Source: Solibacteraceae bacterium (GTDB lineage Bacteria; Acidobacteriota; Terriglobia; Bryobacterales; Bryobacteraceae). From it: a DNA stretch of 64,000 nt. The DNA lies in NCBI GenBank assembly GCA_021324015.1, contig JAJPJX010000162.1, positions 1 through 64,000 on the forward strand, read 5' to 3'. Position numbers and translations under genes: made by a program. This document shows, one piece after another, positions 8,667 to 16,585 of the stretch. The notes under the pieces are model-generated. The model saw only the letters and a program-made list of their open reading frames with translations, did not search any database and had not been told where the DNA came from. The first letter of the stretch is position 1, and each line of letters begins with the position of its first letter.

Positions 8667-9610
8667 GCCCGGAAATACGGGCGCGCGACGTCCATGATTT
8701 CGTCGAGCTCGCGCAGGTCGCCGTCGTCCATGCTGAAGCGGCGGGTGTTGCGCATGACTACCGTGCGGAATACGCCGCGGCGGCGCAGGATCTCTTTTTG
8801 CAGCACGAAACCGGTCTGGCGTTCCAGGGCGGCCATCATCAGAAACCTGGAGAACACCTCGCGGGCCTCTTTCTTTTTGCCCGCGTGATAGCTCTCCCAG
8901 ATTTGCACCTGGAGATCCGCGAAGCCCGCGCCGGCCATGGTGCCGCCGGAGCCGCGCGCCATCTCGTTGAGCAGGTTCATGCCGCCGCCCCCGGTGGAAG
9001 GAATCAGCCGCCGCTTGCCTTCCTTCACGTAGCGCGTCACGTGGTGCGGCACCTGCGCGCCTTCGTCCTTGGCGATGCGGAAGGTGGGCAGTTTTTCGGC
9101 CAGGCGCATCAGAAAATCGGGCGTCATGCCGGGCGTGGAAACCTGGATCGCGAGAGGCAGCTTCGACACTGAAGTGATGGCCGTGAAATACTCCTCCAGG
9201 ATCGCCGGGTCCGAAGAGCCGTCGCCGGGGCCGAGGGCGTGGATGCCGGTGGCACCGATCTTTTCGGCGTGGCGTGCATACTCCACGGCCTCGAACTGGT
9301 TGGCCCCGTGCACTCCGATGAACACGGGCGTGCGGCCCTTCACTTCGCGCACCAGCGCCTCGGAGTACTTCAGCCGTTCGGCGTGCCAGAGGGAATTGGT
9401 CTCCCCCGCCCCCGCGGGCCACACCATGCCGTGCACGCCGCAGCGCACCAGGAAATCGGCCTCGCGGCGCAGCGACTCCTCATCGATTTCCAGGTTTTCG
9501 TGGAAGGGCGTCTGCATGATGACGAAGATGCCCTCCAAAGCGCGCGCTCCGGATGTGGCCGCGGCGGCCGGGAGCGCGGCCGAAGCATACAAGAACTCTC
9601 TGCGGTTCAC
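8663..9610 (-). CDS. Tat-exported dihydrodipicolinate synthase-family protein
   Basis: A 315-residue DapA/NanA-family TIM-barrel aldolase. The start is the GTG at 9610, which overlaps the upstream stop (GTGA). The N-terminus NRREFLYASAALPAAAA is a twin-arginine signal, unusual for this family, whose members are normally cytoplasmic. The Schiff-base lysine is present in RIAKDEG (Lys181), and the PAGAGETN segment matches the substrate-binding loop. The conserved catalytic tyrosine of DapA, normally in a YNxPG-like motif, is missing: the equivalent reads AIQVSTPG. It is therefore unlikely to be lysine-pathway DapA. It may be an exported sugar-acid lyase or aldolase. Family is certain, reaction unknown. 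Confidence 0.82.
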   Translation of the reverse strand: MNRREFLYASAALPAAAATSGARALEGIFVIMQTPFHENLEIDEESLRREADFLVRCGVHGMVWPAGAGETNSLWHAERLKYSEALVREVKGRTPVFIGVHGANQFEAVEYARHAEKIGATGIHALGPGDGSSDPAILEEYFTAITSVSKLPLAIQVSTPGMTPDFLMRLAEKLPTFRIAKDEGAQVPHHVTRYVKEGKRRLIPSTGGGGMNLLNEMARGSGGTMAGAGFADLQVQIWESYHAGKKKEAREVFSRFLMMAALERQTGFVLQKEILRRRGVFRTVVMRNTRRFSMDDGDLRELDEIMDVARPYFRA

Positions 9611-10164
9611 TCGGGCAGTATATCGCGACCCAGCAGGTTCCGCTGCCACGCGCGATACTGCTCCTGGCGGAGCGCCTCCAGGTCCTGCTTCACGCGATTC
9701 AAGGCAAAGACGCAGTATTCGAAACGCTCGGCCAGCCGCCGGAAGAGCGGCGCCACGTACCGGTATTCGAACTGGTCGAATGCCCCGACGATGCGATACG
9801 ACTCCTTGCCCGCCTTCATGTAATCGATCAGGCTGTCCAGCCGGAGTCCCCGGCGCGGCAGCGTGGCGACGTATTCCGGGAACATGCCGGTTAGGAACAG
9901 GGTGTAATCGCCGATGTGCTTGCGGACTTCGCGCTCCCGCTCGAACGAGCACGCCTCCAGCAGGGGATTCGATTCCACGAGCATCTCGCCCACCTCCTCC
10001 AGGCGCTTGCCGCGCGCGTTGCGGATGCGGTAGAGATGCTCCACGTGCGCGAAGTCCACCAGCAGGTTCGCGACATACGCCGCGACTTCGCGGTCCCCCG
10101 GCACCTCCCGCGATACCAGATCGGTGAACAGGCGCCGGAGCGGATGGTTCGGGCTGATCAACAA
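9607..10164 (-). CDS. conserved alpha-helical protein of unknown function
   Basis: A 185-residue protein starting at a TTG (10164) one base after the stop of the zinc-ribbon gene. It is rich in charged helices, with LYRIRNARGKRLEEVGEML and a FDQFEYRYVAPLFRRLAERF stretch. There is no signal peptide and no membrane segment. I do not recognise the family. Its order zinc ribbon - this gene - DHDPS-like, with 1-base and overlapping junctions, says the three are one transcript. The alternating hydrophobic pattern would fit a helical bundle. No function is assigned. Confidence 0.7.
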   Translation of the reverse strand: MLISPNHPLRRLFTDLVSREVPGDREVAAYVANLLVDFAHVEHLYRIRNARGKRLEEVGEMLVESNPLLEACSFEREREVRKHIGDYTLFLTGMFPEYVATLPRRGLRLDSLIDYMKAGKESYRIVGAFDQFEYRYVAPLFRRLAERFEYCVFALNRVKQDLEALRQEQYRAWQRNLLGRDILPE

Positions 10165-10165
10165 G

Positions 10166-10330
10166 CTAACTCTTCTTCGAAGTAACCGCGGAGAACGCCG
10201 CGACCTGCTGGGTCACGCGCTTGCCGCCGCAGTGCGGGCAGACAACGCCGCCCTTTTCGAGATCCGCGATGTGAAGGACTTGGGTGAATTCCTTATGACA
10301 ATCCTGGCATAGAAAAACATAGTGGGGCAT
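10166..10330 (-). CDS. 54-residue FmdB-like zinc-ribbon protein
   Basis: A small frame starting MPHYVFLCQDCHKEF and ending in TSKKS. It carries two CxxC pairs (CQDC and CPHC), the layout of FmdB/CxxC-CxxC regulatory-type zinc ribbons. The start ATG is at 10330. It ends one base before the TTG of the next gene, so it is the first cistron of that transcript. Proteins of this type bind zinc, and their role is usually unknown or regulatory. Confidence 0.8.
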   Translation of the reverse strand: MPHYVFLCQDCHKEFTQVLHIADLEKGGVVCPHCGGKRVTQQVAAFSAVTSKKS

Positions 10331-10386
10331 GGCCCGCTTCCTCCTTGCCCGGTTCTTCTGTACACATGGTAGCGCAGGCGGAACCG

Positions 10387-10405
10387 GGCGGCGACGGGCG
10401 CCGCC
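10387..10405 (-). terminator. GC-rich hairpin directly after the 10406-11239 gene
   Basis: A perfect 7-bp stem (GGCGGCG / CGCCGCC) with a 5-base loop directly abuts the stop codon of the minus-strand gene at 10406. There is no clear U tract, so an intrinsic terminator is only possible. It may also act as a 3' stabilising hairpin. Confidence 0.35.
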
Positions 10406-11239
10406 TCAGGGCAGGTGCAGCAGGTAGTCGAACAGGGAATTGAACGGAATATCCGCCCCGCCGGCGCTTCGCACCTGCGCGAAGGGACTGGCCGGCGCCC
10501 GCAAGGTCACGTGGAATTCGGAGCCGCCGCCGATGCGGTTCAGCATCGGGAGCAGGTCGATCGTGGTTCCGCCGCCGAGCGGTTCCACGCTGATGGACTC
10601 CCCGCCTTGGATGGTTACCGCGGCGCCGGTCGAAGTCGCGTTTCCGGTCACATTCACGGTAAAGCGGACCACCTGGATGGTCCAGCCGTCCCGGCGCAGC
10701 AGCTCGCAGGTGGTCGCGTTGGAGCTTCCGTCCGCGTCTCTGCGGGCAGCGTGGGCCGCGCCCAGCAGGAATTGGCCGCGTGAAAACAGAGAGATGGGAT
10801 GGTTCGCAAAAAGCGTATTTTGGCGCACGACGCTGGAAGTGAACGCGGCGTGCAGCGCGCCGTTCCGGCCCGCGGACGCGGCGCTGCCTCCCGTGAGGAC
10901 GGCATACGCGTGTCCCGGGAACGTGCGCGCCGCGTCCAGCACCGCCTGGTACGGGATCACCAGCGGCGGCAGTGTGCGGCGCCCCGCCGAGTACAGGTAG
11001 TTCTGAATCGCCACGCGCGTCGGCGCGTCGTTGATGAAATGCTCCGAAGCGAAAAACCGCGGCTGGCTCAACGACCGCGCCCCGCCAATGACTCCGGCCA
11101 GAAACTGGGCCTTTCTTCGATGTCCCACATGCAATTCGGCCAGTAACGTCACGCGGCTCGCGGAATTCCGGAGGAAGTTCCGGCTGTTGCTCTCGCGATG
11201 TTGGCGGATGTACTGCTCAATATCCTGGTCCAGTGCCAT
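10406..11239 (-). CDS. unrecognised 277-residue protein
   Basis: The start is the ATG at 11239 with GGAG nine bases upstream; longer in-frame starts lack a ribosome site. No signal peptide is apparent. The N-terminal half contains LLAELHVGHRRKAQFL followed by RFFASEHF, which faintly recalls the ExH motifs of ChaN/TraB-type or erythromycin-esterase-type proteins. I cannot assign it with confidence. The C-terminal third is strand-rich (VVRFTVNVTGN, GGGTTIDLL) and may be a separate beta domain. The gene is divergent from the beta-helix protein at 11365, with 125 bases between. A hairpin follows the stop. Confidence 0.65.
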   Translation of the reverse strand: MALDQDIEQYIRQHRESNSRNFLRNSASRVTLLAELHVGHRRKAQFLAGVIGGARSLSQPRFFASEHFINDAPTRVAIQNYLYSAGRRTLPPLVIPYQAVLDAARTFPGHAYAVLTGGSAASAGRNGALHAAFTSSVVRQNTLFANHPISLFSRGQFLLGAAHAARRDADGSSNATTCELLRRDGWTIQVVRFTVNVTGNATSTGAAVTIQGGESISVEPLGGGTTIDLLPMLNRIGGGSEFHVTLRAPASPFAQVRSAGGADIPFNSLFDYLLHLP

Positions 11240-11328
11240 GGGTGGATTCTCCCAGACAGTAGTGAAGTGCAAGACTCGGGCGTTACGGTTGTCCATCGCC
11301 CGTGGCGATGTTCCGGGCCTGCGGCTGG

Positions 11329-11336
11329 TATATACT
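11329..11336 (+). promoter_or_regulatory. possible -10 region before beta-helix gene
   Basis: TATACT at 11331-11336 lies about 28 bases before the start at 11365, in the divergent gap. TGG at 11326-11328 could act as an extended -10 with the overlapping TATATA register. No good -35 is visible. Confidence 0.3.
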
Positions 11337-11364
11337 AGACCGACCAACTCGGAGGTGCGGGATC

Positions 11365-12429
11365 ATGCGAATGCTGAGGATGGGCGTGTTTTTGGCCGCG
11401 GTTCAGATTGCTCCGGCTGCTACCTGGTACGTGAACGGGCGCACGGGGCGCGACAGTAACAACTGTACTTCCGCTACGACTGCGTGCCGGACCATCGGGC
11501 ACGCGATCTCGCTGGCGTCTTCGGGGGACAGCATCTCAGTCGCCTCGGGGATCTACACCGAGAATCTCACCATCAACGTGAACCTCAAGCTGATTGGGGC
11601 GCACCCCGCGACGACGATCATTGACGGCGGGGGCGTCAACCGGGTGGTCTCCATCCTCAATGCCAGCGCTCAGGTCGGCATTGCCAAGGTGACGATTCGT
11701 CATGGCGTGGCCGCCGGCGGCGGGGGGATTCTCAATTGGGGGGCGCTGAGGATTAGCTACTGCACGATCACCGCGAATGCGGCGGCCAGCAGCTACTCGG
11801 CGACCGGCGGCGGGATCTATAACAGCGGCACGCTGACGATCATCGACAGCGCCCTCAGCGGAAACGCCGGAACGACCAACTTCATTTACGGCGGCGGCAT
11901 TTATAACAGCGGCACGCTGGCCATCACCAACAGCACTCTCAGCGGGAATGCCGCGAACGGTTTTACGGGCGGCGGAGGCGGCGGGATCTACAACGCGTCA
12001 GGGACGGTCCGGATCAGCAACAGCACGTTCAGCGGGAACACCGGCTCTCCCTCCGGCGGCGGCATCTATAACGGCGGCACGGTGACGCTCCAAAACAGCA
12101 TTGTCGCCAACAGCACCTCGGGCGGAAACTGCTACGGCACGGTGAGCTCGGCAGGGTACAACCTGAGCAGCGACGGCACCTGCAATTTCAATAACGCCGG
12201 CGATTTGAACAACACCGACCCCCTGCTCGGACCCTTGCAAAACAATGGCGGCCCCACGCAGACGATGGCTTCGCTCCCCGGCAGCCCCGTGATTGACGCC
12301 GGCAACCCGAATGGCTGCACCGACAGCCAGGGCCATCTGCTGGCCACCGATCAACGCGGGCAGCCGCGGCCCGACGCGGGGGACGCGTCAGGCTGCGACA
12401 TGGGCGCGTACGAAAATCAAACCAATTAA
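11365..12429 (+). CDS. secreted right-handed parallel beta-helix protein
   Basis: A 354-residue protein. The ATG at 11365 has GGAGG nine bases upstream. Residues 1-19 form a signal peptide (FLAAVQIAPAA) and the mature part begins TWYVNGRTG. This is the start of a pectate-lyase-like beta-helix with a DUF1565-like first coil (SGDSISVASGIYTENL). From about residue 110 there are at least five coils built on GGGIYNSGTLTI with SxLSGN turns. The C-terminal GSPVIDAGNP and DMGAYE stretch matches the choice-of-anchor Q domain often attached to such helices. No catalytic residues can be identified, so it could be a polysaccharide-binding or surface protein. Its stop overlaps the stop of the convergent receptor gene. 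Confidence 0.85.
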   Translation: MRMLRMGVFLAAVQIAPAATWYVNGRTGRDSNNCTSATTACRTIGHAISLASSGDSISVASGIYTENLTINVNLKLIGAHPATTIIDGGGVNRVVSILNASAQVGIAKVTIRHGVAAGGGGILNWGALRISYCTITANAAASSYSATGGGIYNSGTLTIIDSALSGNAGTTNFIYGGGIYNSGTLAITNSTLSGNAANGFTGGGGGGIYNASGTVRISNSTFSGNTGSPSGGGIYNGGTVTLQNSIVANSTSGGNCYGTVSSAGYNLSSDGTCNFNNAGDLNNTDPLLGPLQNNGGPTQTMASLPGSPVIDAGNPNGCTDSQGHLLATDQRGQPRPDAGDASGCDMGAYENQTN

Positions 12430-15400
12430 AAGGTGAACCGCAGGTCGAACTGAATGTGCCGCTCGTCGAAGTCGCGGCCGAGGTTCTGAGTCGAAGTGAT
12501 CTGCGTGTAGCCCGCCAGGTTCTTGACGCTGCCGTCCGGGTTCAGCACCATGTTCGAGACGTTCGTGCCCGGAAGCGCGAAGTGCGGCGTGTTGGTGAAA
12601 TTGAACGACTCGAATCGGAACTGCAACTTGTACCGCTCCGTGATCGCAAACTCGCGGGAGACGGCCAGATCCATATTCACGACTCCCGGCCCGCGCAAGG
12701 AGTTGAAGCCGGCGTTGCCGAAACGCTGCCCGGTCACCGTTTTGAATGCCAGCGGGTCAAAGTACCCCTTTACGTCTCCCAGAGTCTGCACTGAGGGCTT
12801 GACCTGGTCGGCGCGCTGCGTGGATCCCAGCATGCTCAGTTGGTTCGCTGCGGTGACGAAGAACGGCAGTCCGGTCATGAAGGAAGTGATGGAATTGATG
12901 CGCCAGCCGCCCAGGATGGCCGAGGCCGCACCGGGCGTGGAAAACCAATGCTTGCCTTTCCCGAAGGGTAATTCCCACATACCCTGGAGTTGGAGATTCT
13001 GCGTGCGGTCGTAGTTTTGCACCGCCCGGTTGAGCGACCAATATGCGGGCGCATTCTCACGCAGGCCGCTGTCGTTATTCGCCGCGATGCCCACGGCCTT
13101 GGACCAAGTGTAGTTCGCGGCAAACTGGAGCCCCGCGGAGAAGCGGCGTTCCAGCCTGGCCTGCAGCGAATTGTACTGGTTGGTGCCCACCGGCATGTAC
13201 ATGGTCACCGCCGCCGTTTTGCCGTATTGCTGGTAGAGGGGCTGGCCGCCGACCCCGGCGCCGATAACCTGACCAGCGTTGATGTTGACCGCGGTGTCCA
13301 GGTCCGTGGAGCGCGTGGCCACATAACCGGCCTGCGCCGCGAATCCCCACCGGAGTTCTTTCTGCAAGGTGAAATTCCAGGATTGGATGTAACCGCGGTT
13401 GTAGGCACTCGGGCTGATGGTGGTGGTGGTGTAGGGACCCGGCAGCGGCAGGATCCCGTTGCCCAAACTCGGAAGCTGGACGGCCGGAATTCCCTGCTGC
13501 AACGTAGTCACCCACTGGTAGGAGTTAACCGGATCGTAAGTCTGGATCAGAAGAGTCGGATAATTGTATTTGAGCGGGCGGTCCAGCGAGTAAGGATCGT
13601 TGGTAATTCCATAGCCCGCGCGAATGACGAAGCTGCTCGAAACACGATAGGCGATACCCACTCGCGGAGCAAACATGCGCTTACTCATCTTGATATTGCA
13701 ACCGGAGGGGACTACCTGGTATCCGCAGACCTGCACCGTATTTGTATCCGGGTTGTAGAGTCCGATGCCCTGATCCAGCCGTGTGGGCAGCGGGAAGTAC
13801 TCCCAGCGCAAGCCGTAGGAGAGCGTGAGCGCGGGCGTGACGTTCCAACGGTCACGGAGGTACAAGCCATACCGCCAGGCACGAGTCGTTTCGGCTCCAC
13901 ACAACCCCGCCGGACAGCCTACGTTGGGAGCGTAGATGGTGTTCTTTCCGGACTGGTTCGCGAGGCCCAGCAGAAACGCGGCGTAGCTATTGAACTGATT
14001 GGGGGAGGGGCCGCCCAGGATGGCCGTCGGGCCGCCGCTGAAGATAAAGCCGCCCATGCCCGCGCCGTAGCCGCTTTCGGCCTGGATCTGGTTCATGGCC
14101 AGTTGGGAAAAGTCCAGCCCCCAGCGGATGTCATGAGTCCCCTTCGTCCAGTTGAAGTTAGCCACATAGTTCGTGGCGGGGTCCTGACGGTAGTAAGGCA
14201 AATAGGCGCCCGGAGTGCCGATGTCATCAAAGCCCGACACCGCGAAGCGCGGCAGGCCGCCCTGATAGTGCGCAGGTCCGTTGGTGCCCGGAATGCCTAA
14301 AGCCAGGCCAAGCTTCTGGTCGAGCCCCGGCGTCTCGATGTTGGTGCCAAGACGCGCCCAGCCGATGTAGGCGTCCACAATGAAAGTCGGCCGAAGCAAA
14401 TAAGTCCCCGCCACGGTGACGCTGTACGTGTTGCCGTAGCCATGTCCCGGGTTGCCACCCGCGCTGGAGACCTGGTTTCCGCCCAAGGCGCCGAAGATGG
14501 GCGGGTTGTCCATGTTGTAGTTCAGGAACCCGAAGCGCGCAAAAGACGTAAATTTCGAGTTCGGGTTCCAGTTCACCTTCGCGTCCAGCCGCTTCCGGTC
14601 GAAAATATAACTGCCCGTGGCGTAGTAATTGTTGGCCAGCAGGTTTCCCGGGAGGTTCGACAGGGGTGTCTGGCTGGCCAGCTTGACCGCGATGGGATCC
14701 ATGCGCGCGGCGGGAACGATCTGATTGGGGAACGGAGTCCGGTTCGCCCCGCTCGGATCACCCGTCATGGGGTCATAGATGGGATTGTTCCCTCCCTGCA
14801 TGTTTCCGCTCTTGATAGCGGCGGTGGGCACCGTTGCGAACACGTAGGCGCTCTCCCGGTCATTCGTACCTTCATAACTCGCGAAGTAGAAGAGCTTTTC
14901 CTTGATGATTGGCCCGCCGACGGCGCCGCCGAAATCGTTATAGATGAACTTCGGCTTGGATTGTCCCAGCGGCAGGAAGAAGGGCGCGGCGTTCAGATGC
15001 TGGTTGTCGTGGATGGCGAACGCCGCGCCATGGATCTCGTTGGTGCCGCTCTTGGTGGAGACGTAAATCGCGGCGCCTCCGGCCAGCCCGGTCTCCGCAT
15101 CGAAACTGCCGCTCACCACGTTCACCGTGTCGATGGCTTCCAGCGTGGGCACGTAGGCCGACTCGTGCGGCAGCCACACGTTGATGGACTGGGCCCCGTC
15201 GATCTTGGTGTTATTGATGTTGAAGCTGGCGCCGTTGACGTTGAAAACCAGCGCTTTGGACGGATTCGACGGAGTGGAGTTATAGCTGGATTGGACGCCG
15301 CCGAAACCCGGCAGAGTGACGAACAGGGTCTGATAATTCCGGCCGATCGACATGGGCAGATTGCCGAGCTGGTCGCTGGTCACATCGCTACGGACCTCCG

Positions 15401-15806
15401 CCCGGTCGGTCTGGAGCAACGGGATTCCTCCGGTAACCGTAACCGACTCGCTCACCGCGCCGAGCCGCAGAGTGATATCCTGGCGCACGGTGTTATTCAC
15501 GGCCACGACGACACCGGTTTGCACGTAGGGAGTGAAGCCCTCCTTGCTCACCCGGATTTCATAAGTCCCGGGAGGGACGGTTGGGAAGTTGTAGCTCCCC
15601 GCGTCGGTGGTGGCCGCCTCGCGAGTCTGCTTGGTTTCGACATTCGTCAGGGTTACCTTAGCCTGCGCGATCACGGCATCACTGGAATCCTTGACGTTCC
15701 CCACCACGGAACCGTACAAGGTCTGGGCGCGGACGGGTTGCTCCACGGCCGCCAGCCAGAGTGCCACGAGACATAGAAGGATGTGCTGGAAGGTGAGTCT
15801 GTTCAT
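12426..15806 (-). CDS. Oar-like TonB-dependent receptor with carboxypeptidase-regulatory domain
   Basis: A 1126-residue outer-membrane protein starting at the ATG at 15806; a TTG two codons earlier is also possible. The signal peptide runs to about residue 27 (PVRAQ). Residues about 32-115 are a CarboxypepD_reg-like beta-sandwich (GNVKDSSDAVI to GTYEIRVSKEGF). A plug follows with ESVTVTGG and the IDGAQSINVWLP region, then a long barrel ending in FDLRFTF. Proteins of this architecture in Acidobacteria import oligosaccharides or peptides across the outer membrane. A promoter with near-consensus hexamers lies immediately upstream. Its stop overlaps the convergent beta-helix gene. The ligand is unknown. 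Confidence 0.9.
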   Translation of the reverse strand: MNRLTFQHILLCLVALWLAAVEQPVRAQTLYGSVVGNVKDSSDAVIAQAKVTLTNVETKQTREAATTDAGSYNFPTVPPGTYEIRVSKEGFTPYVQTGVVVAVNNTVRQDITLRLGAVSESVTVTGGIPLLQTDRAEVRSDVTSDQLGNLPMSIGRNYQTLFVTLPGFGGVQSSYNSTPSNPSKALVFNVNGASFNINNTKIDGAQSINVWLPHESAYVPTLEAIDTVNVVSGSFDAETGLAGGAAIYVSTKSGTNEIHGAAFAIHDNQHLNAAPFFLPLGQSKPKFIYNDFGGAVGGPIIKEKLFYFASYEGTNDRESAYVFATVPTAAIKSGNMQGGNNPIYDPMTGDPSGANRTPFPNQIVPAARMDPIAVKLASQTPLSNLPGNLLANNYYATGSYIFDRKRLDAKVNWNPNSKFTSFARFGFLNYNMDNPPIFGALGGNQVSSAGGNPGHGYGNTYSVTVAGTYLLRPTFIVDAYIGWARLGTNIETPGLDQKLGLALGIPGTNGPAHYQGGLPRFAVSGFDDIGTPGAYLPYYRQDPATNYVANFNWTKGTHDIRWGLDFSQLAMNQIQAESGYGAGMGGFIFSGGPTAILGGPSPNQFNSYAAFLLGLANQSGKNTIYAPNVGCPAGLCGAETTRAWRYGLYLRDRWNVTPALTLSYGLRWEYFPLPTRLDQGIGLYNPDTNTVQVCGYQVVPSGCNIKMSKRMFAPRVGIAYRVSSSFVIRAGYGITNDPYSLDRPLKYNYPTLLIQTYDPVNSYQWVTTLQQGIPAVQLPSLGNGILPLPGPYTTTTISPSAYNRGYIQSWNFTLQKELRWGFAAQAGYVATRSTDLDTAVNINAGQVIGAGVGGQPLYQQYGKTAAVTMYMPVGTNQYNSLQARLERRFSAGLQFAANYTWSKAVGIAANNDSGLRENAPAYWSLNRAVQNYDRTQNLQLQGMWELPFGKGKHWFSTPGAASAILGGWRINSITSFMTGLPFFVTAANQLSMLGSTQRADQVKPSVQTLGDVKGYFDPLAFKTVTGQRFGNAGFNSLRGPGVVNMDLAVSREFAITERYKLQFRFESFNFTNTPHFALPGTNVSNMVLNPDGSVKNLAGYTQITSTQNLGRDFDERHIQFDLRFTF

Positions 15807-15828
15807 TTTCAAGATCCCAGAGGCATAC

Positions 15829-15858
15829 AGTATGGTCCGGGAGGCATTAGAGAGTCAA
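15829..15858 (-). promoter_or_regulatory. sigma-70-type promoter of the TonB receptor
   Basis: On the minus strand TTGACT (15858-15853) is separated by 18 bases from CATACT (15834-15829). Transcription would begin near 15822, about 16 bases before the ATG at 15806. It matches five of six -35 and four of six -10 consensus bases. Confidence 0.55.
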
Positions 15859-15875
15859 GAGTCTTTTGGTTCTGT

Positions 15876-16508
15876 TTACCGGTCCGGTTTGCGGAAGACC
15901 AGGCAGTAGTCCAGGAGCGACCAGCGGTCCAGGGCGCGGTCAAAGCGGAAGCCGGCCGCGGAGACCTGGCTCTTCACGGCCGAAGGGTCGACTCCGTGGC
16001 GGCGGAGAGGAAGCCAGCCGGGCGTGAGGAAGTCGATGACCACCAGGCGCCCGCCCGGACGCAGCGCGGCATAGAGTCCGGAATTAATGGCCGGCGGGTC
16101 CTTCAGGTGGTGATACACGCGGCGCATGTAGATCACTTCGCAGCAAGCGGGGGGCAGCCCGGTGTCGCGGTCGCCGGCGAGGATCCGGCTCACGTTGGTG
16201 ACGCCCCGGGCGGCTGCCACCTGGCCGATGCGCTCGATCAGGAAGGGGCTGATTTCGGTGGCGTAGACGCGCCCGGATTCGCCCACGCGGCGGGCCATGC
16301 GTGCGGCCAGGCGGCCGCTGCCGGCGCCGATCTCCGCCAGGGTCATGCCGGGGCGGACGTCCGCCACGCGGGTCAGCCGATCGGCTTCGTGTTCGAGGCC
16401 GGGGCCGCGTTGAAACCACCAGGCTGCGGCATAAGAAGCGCCAGCCAGCCCGACCGCCAAACCCGCCAACGCGAGTGAGGCGCGGAACAGCACGCGACGC
16501 AGCGTCAC
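15876..16508 (-). CDS. membrane-anchored SAM-dependent methyltransferase
   Basis: A 210-residue class I methyltransferase. An N-terminal hydrophobic segment (residues about 8-32, ASLALAGLAVGLAGASYAAA) could be an anchor or signal. The SAM-binding motif I is LAEIGAGSGRLA, followed by an acidic residue after VYATEISP, and a post-motif with MRRVYHHLKDP and LRPGGRLVVIDF. It resembles the methyltransferase type 11 proteins of Acidobacteria and Planctomycetes. The substrate is unknown. It lies 69 bases upstream of the receptor gene on the same strand, but that receptor has its own promoter. Confidence 0.82.
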   Translation of the reverse strand: MTLRRVLFRASLALAGLAVGLAGASYAAAWWFQRGPGLEHEADRLTRVADVRPGMTLAEIGAGSGRLAARMARRVGESGRVYATEISPFLIERIGQVAAARGVTNVSRILAGDRDTGLPPACCEVIYMRRVYHHLKDPPAINSGLYAALRPGGRLVVIDFLTPGWLPLRRHGVDPSAVKSQVSAAGFRFDRALDRWSLLDYCLVFRKPDR

Positions 16509-16552
16509 TTACAAAGAGCTTAGCGCCTGGCGGGCGGGGTCACAAGAGCGCG

Positions 16553-16585
16553 GAGCCACCGCTCCCTGTGGTCGCGGCTCGGTTA
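16553..16585. repeat. REP-like palindromic repeat, copy a
   Basis: The core reads ACCGCTCCCT, then a short variable stretch, then GGTCGCGGCTCGGT. It can fold with GAGCC at 16553-16557 paired to GGCTC at 16576-16580. It abuts the stop codon of the minus-strand gene ending at 16583. Three related copies occur at about 46311, 54534 and 56611. Confidence 0.6.
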
